A stretch of 32,940 bases of DNA. Source: Defluviitaleaceae bacterium (GTDB taxonomy: Bacteria; Bacillota; Clostridia; Lachnospirales; UBA5962). Each line of letters opens with the position of its first letter. The first letter of the stretch is position 1. Positions 1 through 6,031 of the stretch are shown one piece after another. The stretch lies in contig WRGD01000138.1 of assembly GCA_009787355.1 (NCBI GenBank), positions 1-32,940 on the forward strand, read 5' to 3'. A program made the translations under genes and the position numbers. The notes beneath the pieces were generated by a model. That model worked only from the letters and a program-made list of their open reading frames with translations. It did not search any database and was not told the DNA's origin.

Positions 1-81
1 ACTTATCGTAATCGTCTTAAACGTTTTAATCTAAGAATTTCTCTTATTTGTGCCATTATTAATTTTGAACATGGTTTTTAG
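1..81 (+). mobile_element. C-terminal end of an IS transposase (cut by window edge)
   Basis: An open frame enters from the left edge and stops at TAG 79-81. It encodes 26 residues, including YRNRLKRFNLRISL and then NFEHGF. This Arg-rich tail ending in a short aromatic motif resembles the C-terminus of IS5-type DDE transposases. Only the tail is visible, so the family, the intactness of the element and its terminal inverted repeat cannot be settled. The insertion end should lie within the next few tens of bases, close to the promoter at 117. Its position beside a compact accessory gene cluster suggests mobile or recently rearranged DNA. Confidence 0.55.
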
Positions 82-116
82 TTTCCGAGGAGGTCTAATG
101 TTTTAAAACAAAATAG

Positions 117-145
117 TTGACATAGTGTAAAAAATATGTTATATT
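117..145 (+). promoter_or_regulatory. Consensus sigma-A promoter of the RiPP-like cluster
   Basis: TTGACA (117-122) and TATATT (140-145) are separated by exactly 17 bp. Transcription should start near 152, giving a leader of about 170 nt before the peptide gene at 323. The -35 box lies only 36 bp past the transposase stop codon, so part of the promoter may come from the end of the insertion sequence. The same two hexamers with the same spacing occur at 26319-26347 in front of oppD. Confidence 0.75.
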
Positions 146-216
146 ATGAAAGTAGACATCGAACAAGAAATGATTTTAGGTGGACAGCCTTTTTGAATTT
201 GTAGGTAGATTTCAAA

Positions 217-280
217 CCAAAGGGGTTACCCCTTTGGGGCTTGCTATAGCAAGCCCCAAATAAAAAACAATTATTGTTTT
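217..280 (+). promoter_or_regulatory. Structured 5' leader with chained hairpins
   Basis: Three inverted repeats lie in the predicted transcript leader. CCAAAGGGG (217-225) pairs with CCCCTTTGG (229-237). GGGGCTTGC (236-244) pairs with GCAAGCCCC (249-257) across a TATA loop. AAAACAA (264-270) pairs with TTGTTTT (274-280). The first two share G236-G237, and the CCCC/GGGG tracts could pair in alternative ways, so a switch or attenuator is possible. None has a long U tract directly after a strong stem, so a plain terminator is unlikely. No known riboswitch class was recognised. Confidence 0.45.
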
Positions 281-322
281 GTTTACATACAATCAAAAAT
301 AAAATAGAGGGGAGAACATATC

Positions 323-394
323 ATGAAACTAACACCTGTTAAAAAAGCTGTTGTTAAAAAAATGGATTTTTCTATGAGAAGCCACGACCATTAA
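323..394 (+). CDS. Candidate RiPP precursor peptide (23 aa)
   Basis: This short frame starts at ATG 323 and ends in TAA followed at once by a second TAA. A strong Shine-Dalgarno GAGGGGAG (about 307-314) sits at good spacing, which is the main reason to believe it is translated. The peptide has a basic first half, MKLTPVKKAVVKK, and a different second half, MDFSMRSHDH. It has no Cys, which argues against lanthipeptides and sactipeptides. It lies first in a unit with an adenylating enzyme, an M16-like protein and an exporter, the position of mccA in microcin C operons. Unlike MccA it ends in His, not Asn. The dibasic KK at residues 12-13 is a possible cleavage site. Function is inferred from context only; no homologous peptide is recognised. 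Confidence 0.6.
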   Translation: MKLTPVKKAVVKKMDFSMRSHDH

Positions 395-415
395 TAACTA
401 GTTATTAAATCTGAA

Positions 416-446
416 ATAACTGTCCAATATAGCATTGGACAGTTAT
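416..446 (+). terminator. Perfect 13-bp hairpin between peptide gene and modifying enzyme
   Basis: ATAACTGTCCAAT (416-428) and ATTGGACAGTTAT (434-446) form a perfect stem with a 5-nt loop, 21 nt after the peptide stop codon and 27 nt before the next start. The following sequence lacks a clean U tract. It is therefore more likely a partial terminator, processing site or 3' stabiliser that keeps the short peptide mRNA in excess over the downstream enzyme mRNA. Microcin C operons use the same arrangement between mccA and mccB. Confidence 0.6.
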
Positions 447-473
447 AAATGTTAGTTTAGTTATAATTTATTT

Positions 474-1556
474 ATGAAATTTAATTTTCCTATGACAAAA
501 CCTATGCTAATTCCTTATATTAATGAAAAAGGAAATGCTATATCTATAGGCGGTTTTCAACAAAATATTGCAAGAGATTTAGAAGTTGATAATCCTGAGT
601 TCTTTTTAGAATTTTTGAAATATTTAAACGGAAAAAATTCTTTTGAAGACATAAAAAACAAATTCGATTTAGATAATGAATTGTGTGAAGAAATTTTAGA
701 AAGTTTACTTGAAAATGGTGTAATACAAGAAAATGAAAAAATATTTGATTTTTCAAAAGAGGAATACGAATATTATTCACGAAATATAAACTTTTTTTCA
801 TGGATAGATATAAAAGGTATTTATTATAATTACTGGGAAGTACAGAATATTTTAAAAAATTCTAAAGTATTACTTTTAGGTGCTGGTGGTACTGGTTCTA
901 TAAATGCGATAAACCTAGTTAGATTAGGTATAGGTAGTGTAACAATTGTAGATTATGATGTAGTAGATACAAGTAATTTAAATAGACAAAACTTTTTTTA
1001 CGAAGATATCGGAAAACTAAAAGTAGAAGCCTTGAAAAATCATCTAAACAGAATAAATCCTTTTATATCTATTAACATAATAAACAAAAAAATAGAAACA
1101 TTAAGTGATATTTTAGAAATAAAAGTTGATTTCGACATTGTTATTTGTTGTATAGACAAACCAGATAATGTGCTTGAAATCATGGAAGAATATACAAGTA
1201 TAACAAAAATTCCAAGAATATTAGGAGGTTATGCAAGTACAATAATTAGCCATTCCATTTTTAAAGATAATACACATAGCTATACTAATACTAAAGATAA
1301 TATAATAAATAATCATTTTGATAGTAAAAATGTAGATAAAAATGATTTTTGGAAATGGGATAATGCAGTAATACCTATGGTAGCAAATATAGCCGGTAGC
1401 TTTGCAACTCTAAATGCTTTTTATTATCTTACAAAACTGAATATTTTAAGAGATGGAATAATTCATCATATAGATTTGTATAATTTACAAAGCAATGCTT
1501 TTTCTTATTATATTGGAGAAAATGGAGTTCTAAATATGGAGGATAAAACTATATGA
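474..1556 (+). CDS. ThiF/E1/MccB-like adenylating enzyme with RRE-like N-terminus
   Basis: This 360-residue protein would activate a C-terminal carboxylate with ATP, most likely that of the short peptide encoded just upstream. Residues about 1-90 resemble a winged-helix peptide-recognition (RRE/PqqD-like) domain, with a short beta region and then helices typified by EEILESLLENGVIQ. Residues about 128-340 form the Rossmann-type E1 fold: GAGGTGS at 136-142, Asp160 after the second strand, SNLNRQ at 167-172, GKLK near 180-183 and a CID motif at 226-228. The CxxC zinc pairs of MoeB/ThiF are absent; only three Cys are present, at 71, 225 and 226. No ThiS or MoaD partner is nearby, so a thiamine or molybdopterin role is unlikely. 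The start ATG at 474 lacks a clear Shine-Dalgarno. Its stop overlaps the next start (ATGA), implying translational coupling. The exact chemistry (adenylation, nucleotidyl transfer, cyclisation) is unknown. Confidence 0.75.
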   Translation: MKFNFPMTKPMLIPYINEKGNAISIGGFQQNIARDLEVDNPEFFLEFLKYLNGKNSFEDIKNKFDLDNELCEEILESLLENGVIQENEKIFDFSKEEYEYYSRNINFFSWIDIKGIYYNYWEVQNILKNSKVLLLGAGGTGSINAINLVRLGIGSVTIVDYDVVDTSNLNRQNFFYEDIGKLKVEALKNHLNRINPFISINIINKKIETLSDILEIKVDFDIVICCIDKPDNVLEIMEEYTSITKIPRILGGYASTIISHSIFKDNTHSYTNTKDNIINNHFDSKNVDKNDFWKWDNAVIPMVANIAGSFATLNAFYYLTKLNILRDGIIHHIDLYNLQSNAFSYYIGENGVLNMEDKTI

Positions 1557-1987
1557 TAAATTATATATATTGTAATTTTTTAAAGCCAAAAGATTTTACA
1601 ACAACAGAAATGCACCTTTTTGAACATTGCTATTATAACAAATTATTAAAAATTATAAATAAAAATTTCAAAAATGAAGGATTTGTATACGATGCATCTA
1701 CATCTCTTAGCAATGTTCTTATAGAAACAAATGAAGAAAGTCGTAAATATTTTGAAAAAGAAAGTATAAAATATAAAGCTATAGACACAGAAACAATAGA
1801 AAAGCAAAAACAAGGTTTTATATTATTTTTATATTTAAACGACCCGTATTTAAGAGAATTTAACAAATTTTATGTATCCTCTACATTTATAAAAGAAAAT
1901 TTGAGTATTGAAGAAATTGTGAATATAATAAAACAAATAAAAAGTGATTGTATTTTAGATATTATTAAAAGTGGTGTACTATGCTAA
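1553..1987 (+). CDS. Minimal M16-peptidase-like protein with HxxEH motif
   Basis: This is a 144-residue protein of unusual size. HLFEH at residues 21-25 matches the inverted zinc motif HxxEH of M16 peptidases. It is followed by GFVYDASTSLSNVLIET, which resembles the conserved 'G..NAxT....Y' strand pair of that family. The stretch IDTETIEKQKQG (77-88) aligns in my reading with the helix that normally carries the third zinc ligand, a Glu about 76 residues after the second His. Here that position is hydrophobic (about F92), although E102 lies 77 residues after His25. The protein is roughly one third of a normal M16 subunit, with no second domain visible. It overlaps the gene before it by 4 bp and the exporter after it by 7 bp, so it belongs to the peptide pathway, perhaps as leader protease or substrate chaperone. 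The M16 call rests on motifs read by eye. Confidence 0.5.
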   Translation: MINYIYCNFLKPKDFTTTEMHLFEHCYYNKLLKIINKNFKNEGFVYDASTSLSNVLIETNEESRKYFEKESIKYKAIDTETIEKQKQGFILFLYLNDPYLREFNKFYVSSTFIKENLSIEEIVNIIKQIKSDCILDIIKSGVLC

Positions 1988-3192
1988 TAAATAAAAATTT
2001 TACAAAATTGCTTTTTGGAGATTCTATTAGTAATTTAAGTGGTGCTTTATCTTCTTTAGTAGTAGTATGGGCTATTACACAGCATGAAAACGGTATATTT
2101 TGGGTTGGAGTTTACTATGCAGCAATGCGAGCTTCCGATTTGTTTGCTTTTTTATTTGGTAATTTAGTAGATAGGGTTTCTAACAAAAAAATTCTTGTTT
2201 TTACCGAATTAGGAGCAATGATAATAAAAATAATGTTTACATTAGCTCTATTATTTAATATGTATCTTGGTTTTAATTTACCTCTTGTTTTATCTATTAT
2301 CGTATTTTTTCTAGGAATTATAGAAAATCCTACATATTCAGTTAAACATGCATATACTCAAAAAGCAGTAGAAAAAAAAGATTTAGAAAAAGTCAGTTCT
2401 TATAATTATATGGCAAGAAATATAGGCTCTAATTTATTTAATCCAGTTATAGGTTTTTTAATGAACCATATACTTCATATATACATACTAATATCTAGTA
2501 TTATAACTCATTTTATAGCTACTTTATTTTATAAAAATTTGGAAGACTTAAAAATTGAAAAAGATGTTAAAATAGATAGAACAAATAAGAAAAAGGAAAG
2601 CATTTTTATTGGTTTTAAATATTTGTTCAAAGACAATTTACTAACTTTAATACTTATAGAAGGCTCTTTATTAAATATATTCTTTGCAGGAGTACCTATA
2701 TATTTTGCTATTATAGCAAGTTATCATAACAGCCCATTTATACTTGGTCTTTTAGGTTCTATTATGTCTTTTGGTGGTCTTGTAGGTGCAGTATTTGTTA
2801 CAAGAGTTTTATTTAAAAATATACCTTTAGGTAAAAAAAATATATTATTAAGATTTTTATTAGGTTTATCACTTGCTTTGACATTTTTATTTGTAGAAGA
2901 CTTTTCTATATTAATAATATTGGCTATAGCTGGTGTTTTTTGGGGTTCTACTCATATAACTGGTACACCAGTAGACCAAGCTATAATACCAAAAGAACAT
3001 TTTGGTAAAATAAGACAAGCTATGTATACAATTTCTGTAGGTATAATGCCTCTAGGTTCTTTATTTTTCGGTATTATGTCAGAACATATAAGTTTATCTT
3101 TGTTTTTTATATTATTTGGCTCTACTTATATATTTTTTAGTATTTTGATGTTTTTTAATAAAAGAATGAGAGAGCTTTCTTTAGAAAATTAA
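1981..3192 (+). CDS. MFS transporter, probable peptide exporter/immunity
   Basis: This 403-residue, highly hydrophobic protein has the length and repeated membrane segments of a 12-helix major facilitator. The N-terminal half includes the loop FGNLVDRVSNKKILVF, a variant of the MFS 2-3 loop motif (G-x-x-x-D-R-x-x-x-K). A hydrophilic central loop near residues 190-210 (LKIEKDVKIDRTNKKK) separates the two six-helix halves. Its start overlaps the preceding gene by 7 bp, and a terminator follows 54 bp after the stop. In microcin C operons mccC is an MFS exporter that secretes the product and protects the producer. By position this gene should do the same, but the substrate cannot be read from sequence. 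Confidence 0.8.
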   Translation: MLINKNFTKLLFGDSISNLSGALSSLVVVWAITQHENGIFWVGVYYAAMRASDLFAFLFGNLVDRVSNKKILVFTELGAMIIKIMFTLALLFNMYLGFNLPLVLSIIVFFLGIIENPTYSVKHAYTQKAVEKKDLEKVSSYNYMARNIGSNLFNPVIGFLMNHILHIYILISSIITHFIATLFYKNLEDLKIEKDVKIDRTNKKKESIFIGFKYLFKDNLLTLILIEGSLLNIFFAGVPIYFAIIASYHNSPFILGLLGSIMSFGGLVGAVFVTRVLFKNIPLGKKNILLRFLLGLSLALTFLFVEDFSILIILAIAGVFWGSTHITGTPVDQAIIPKEHFGKIRQAMYTISVGIMPLGSLFFGIMSEHISLSLFFILFGSTYIFFSILMFFNKRMRELSLEN

Positions 3193-3245
3193 AAAATAAT
3201 TAAATCAGTAGTTTTACTTAGTAAAGCTAGATAAAGATGCTCAAC

Positions 3246-3306
3246 TTCTTTTGGGTACATACCCAAAAGAATCATCAAATCTTTTAAAACATTTGATGAT
3301 TTTTTT
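3246..3306 (+). terminator. Terminator closing the RiPP-like unit (two stems)
   Basis: TTCTTTTGGGT (3246-3256) pairs with ACCCAAAAGAA (3261-3271). Directly after it, ATCATCAAAT (3271-3280) pairs with ATTTGATGAT (3291-3300) and is followed by six T. The second stem plus T tract is a standard + strand intrinsic terminator. It also separates the MFS gene from the converging selA gene. Confidence 0.75.
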
Positions 3307-3318
3307 GCGGTAAATACT

Positions 3319-4692
3319 TCAAATCTCCAAAAAAGACTTTTGTAAATAATCAAAATATTTTTCTTCTACCGTTCGTAAATCTAAAACAATATGGTCATTT
3401 TTTGTTACACAAATAACAGGAATTTGTAAATTTCTAAGATATATTTCAAGGCTTGCAACACTAATGTATAAAGGTTTTATAAAAACTGCATAGCTTTTTA
3501 TAAATTCATCAGGCAATGCTCCACCACCAAACATGGCTTCATTTTCATCTATATAACATAGAATTTTTTCATTGTTTTTTAATAATGAATATAGTTTTTC
3601 TGCTTTTTCCAAAATATTTTCTTTTGGTGTAATCATATTTCTTATAACAGGAATATCCATATATTCGCCTTTTATATATTGAATAAGAGTAGCTTCAAGT
3701 GCAATAAGACACAATTTATCTAGTCTCATTGTTCTATACATTTGGTTTTCTTTTATTTTAGAGATATATTCTTTTTTACCTACTATAATTCCAGCTTGAG
3801 GACCACCTAAAACTTTATCTCCAGAAAATGTTACTATATCTACACCATCTTGTATTACTTTTTTTACAGTTTTTTCTCCTTTTATACCATATTTAGATAA
3901 ATCTATTAAAATACCAGAACCTACATCTTCTATTACTATAATATTATCATTTTTTATTTTTACCATTTCTTCAGAAGATACTTCAGCAGTAAATCCTATT
4001 ATTTTAAAGTTAGATTTGTGTACTTTTAAAAAAGCTGAAGTATTTTCGGTTATATTGTTCTTATAGTCGGATATTTTTGTTTTATTTGTTGTTCCAACTT
4101 CTTTTAAAATACAGCCACTCTCTTCTATTATATTTGAGACTCTAAAAGAACCACCAATTTCGACAAGCTCTCCCCTAGATATTATAACTTCTTTATTTTT
4201 ACAAAGACTATTTAATACAATGTATATAGCAGCTGCATTATTATTTACTACAACTGCACTCTCTGCTCCTGTTAATTCTTTTAAAATATTTTCTATATAC
4301 GATAAACGACTCCCACGAATTCCTGTATCTATATTGTATTCTAAATTGTTATAGTCGCTCCCTACTTCGTTTATTCGGTCTATAGCAAATTTTGATAATG
4401 GAGACCTACCTAAATTTGTATGAACTATTATACCTGTAGCGTTTATAACAGGTTTTAGCCTATTATTTTTTTGTTCTTGTAATCTTGCAAAAACAGCCGT
4501 TTTCAAAAAGTCTATAGCACTTTGCTTTGTATTTATCTGAATTTCATTATTTTTTATAAGAGTTCTTAAATACTCCGTTTCAAGCCTCAAAATATTTGTT
4601 ACTACCTTTTTAGAGTAGTTTTCTTTTGCAATTACTATATCCTTGTCATTAAGAAGCTCATCTATTTTAGGAATAATTCTAAAACTGTTCAT
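3319..4692 (-). CDS. selA: L-seryl-tRNA(Sec) selenium transferase SelA
   Basis: SelA is a PLP enzyme that converts Ser-tRNA(Sec) to Sec-tRNA(Sec) with selenophosphate. The 457-residue length fits the family. The PLP motif SGDKVLGGPQAG carries the expected lysine at residue 293. Upstream are INATGIIVHTNLGRSPLS and the N-terminal helical tRNA-binding region (residues 1-75). A Shine-Dalgarno AAAGGA precedes ATG 4692. It follows a cysteine desulfurase gene by 26 bp, so the two are probably co-transcribed, and the desulfurase may supply reduced selenium or sulfur. selD, selB and selC, often linked, are not in this window. The intact N-terminal domain separates it from the SelA-like DgaE at 19371-20537. 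Confidence 0.9.
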   Translation of the reverse strand: MNSFRIIPKIDELLNDKDIVIAKENYSKKVVTNILRLETEYLRTLIKNNEIQINTKQSAIDFLKTAVFARLQEQKNNRLKPVINATGIIVHTNLGRSPLSKFAIDRINEVGSDYNNLEYNIDTGIRGSRLSYIENILKELTGAESAVVVNNNAAAIYIVLNSLCKNKEVIISRGELVEIGGSFRVSNIIEESGCILKEVGTTNKTKISDYKNNITENTSAFLKVHKSNFKIIGFTAEVSSEEMVKIKNDNIIVIEDVGSGILIDLSKYGIKGEKTVKKVIQDGVDIVTFSGDKVLGGPQAGIIVGKKEYISKIKENQMYRTMRLDKLCLIALEATLIQYIKGEYMDIPVIRNMITPKENILEKAEKLYSLLKNNEKILCYIDENEAMFGGGALPDEFIKSYAVFIKPLYISVASLEIYLRNLQIPVICVTKNDHIVLDLRTVEEKYFDYLQKSFLEI

Positions 4693-4718
4693 ATTTTCCT
4701 TTTTAATTTTTTCTTATA

Positions 4719-5906
4719 TTAGCTATTTTCATTAAGATATTTTTTGTATGCAGGAGATAGTTTTCTTAACTGACTTACAACTGTTGGTAACTCCTTAATT
4801 ATAATATCTACATCTTCTTCTGTATTGTATCTTCCTAGCGATATTCTAAGAGAGCCGTGGCTTTCATGTGTGCTAACACCCATTGCAGTAAGCACATGGC
4901 TTGGTTCGAAACTACCAGAAGAACAAGCAGAGCCACCGGATGCAGTTATACCCCTGTTGTCCAAAAACATAAGTAATCCTTCACTTTCTATAAAGCTAAA
5001 AGTTATATTTACAATATGTGGCATACGATTTGTTTCATCACCATTTATTTTAGTAGCTGGTATATTTTCTGTAATTCCTTTTATTAGCTTTTTTGTAAGT
5101 TTTTTTAGCCTTTCTACTTCGTTTAACTGTGTTTCTTTTGCTAACCTTACAGCTTCTCCAAAGCCAACAATAGCAGGTACATTTTGGGTTCCAGCACGCC
5201 TATGACGTTCTTGACCACCTCCATGTAAAATAGGTATTATTTTTACATTGTTAGATACATACAAAGCTCCTATTCCCTTTGGTCCATACAATTTATGTGC
5301 AGAAAGTGAAAGTAAATCTATTCCCATACTTTCTACATTTATCGGTATGTAAGCAAGAGCTTGTACAGCATCTGTATGAAAGTATACATTGTTTTGTTTT
5401 GCAATAGCACCTATTTCATTAATTGGCTGTATTGCACCTGTTTCATTGTTGCAAAACATTACAGATATTAATATTGTTGTAGGTTTTATAGCATTTTTTA
5501 AATTCTCTATATCAATAATTCCATTTTCTTTAACTTTTAAATATGTTATTTCAAAACCATAGTTTTTTTCTAAATCTTCACACGGATGCAAAATAGCATG
5601 ATGTTCTATACTTGTTGTTATTATATGATTTCCCTTATTTTTATTTGCAAAAGCAATACCTTTTATAGCCCAATTGTCTGCCTCTGTTCCTGTTCCTGTA
5701 AAATATATTTCATTAGGATTACTAGCTCCTATAGCTTCGGATATTATATTTCTTACATTGTCTATTGATTTTCTTGTAAAACTACCCATTTTATGAGTGC
5801 TAGCAGCATTTCCATAATTCTCTGTAAAAAAAGGCAACATAGTAGACAATACTTCATCCGACATTTTTGTTGTCGCAGCATTATCTACATATATATCGTA
5901 TTTCAT
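4719..5906 (-). CDS. Cysteine desulfurase (NifS/IscS family)
   Basis: This PLP enzyme releases sulfur (or selenium) from cysteine or selenocysteine as an enzyme-bound persulfide. Features seen are YVDNAATTKMS at the N-terminus, HTDAVQA, SAHKLYGPKG with the PLP lysine at about residue 205, and GGSACSSGSF with the catalytic Cys at about 328, in a loop of IscS/NifS type. I start it at ATG 5906 (395 aa), because AAAAGGAGT lies 6-7 nt upstream. A longer frame from 5927 would place that site inside the gene. It sits directly upstream of selA, which suggests selenium delivery, and no iscU or nifU homologue is adjacent. A general Fe-S or tRNA thiolation role remains equally possible. Confidence 0.88.
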   Translation of the reverse strand: MKYDIYVDNAATTKMSDEVLSTMLPFFTENYGNAASTHKMGSFTRKSIDNVRNIISEAIGASNPNEIYFTGTGTEADNWAIKGIAFANKNKGNHIITTSIEHHAILHPCEDLEKNYGFEITYLKVKENGIIDIENLKNAIKPTTILISVMFCNNETGAIQPINEIGAIAKQNNVYFHTDAVQALAYIPINVESMGIDLLSLSAHKLYGPKGIGALYVSNNVKIIPILHGGGQERHRRAGTQNVPAIVGFGEAVRLAKETQLNEVERLKKLTKKLIKGITENIPATKINGDETNRMPHIVNITFSFIESEGLLMFLDNRGITASGGSACSSGSFEPSHVLTAMGVSTHESHGSLRISLGRYNTEEDVDIIIKELPTVVSQLRKLSPAYKKYLNENS

Positions 5907-6031
5907 TTTTTTACTCCTTTTATTCATTTATTTACTTAATTTAATCTATGCATCTATTTCATTGTCTTAATAAAAGTTAATATAAAGCAAAATTAAACTT
6001 ATTATTTTGCTTTATATTTATAAACTAGCTT

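Noticed and set aside
146-196. 16-residue ORF (MKVDIEQEM...) just after the -10 box as a second peptide precursor
   Set aside because: Its ATG lies upstream of the expected transcription start near 152, and no Shine-Dalgarno precedes it or its internal Met at 170.
474-1556. Housekeeping ThiF/MoeB role for the E1-like gene
   Set aside because: No thiS, moaD, thiG or moa genes nearby, no CxxC zinc pairs, an extra N-terminal recognition-like domain, and overlap with an exporter operon.
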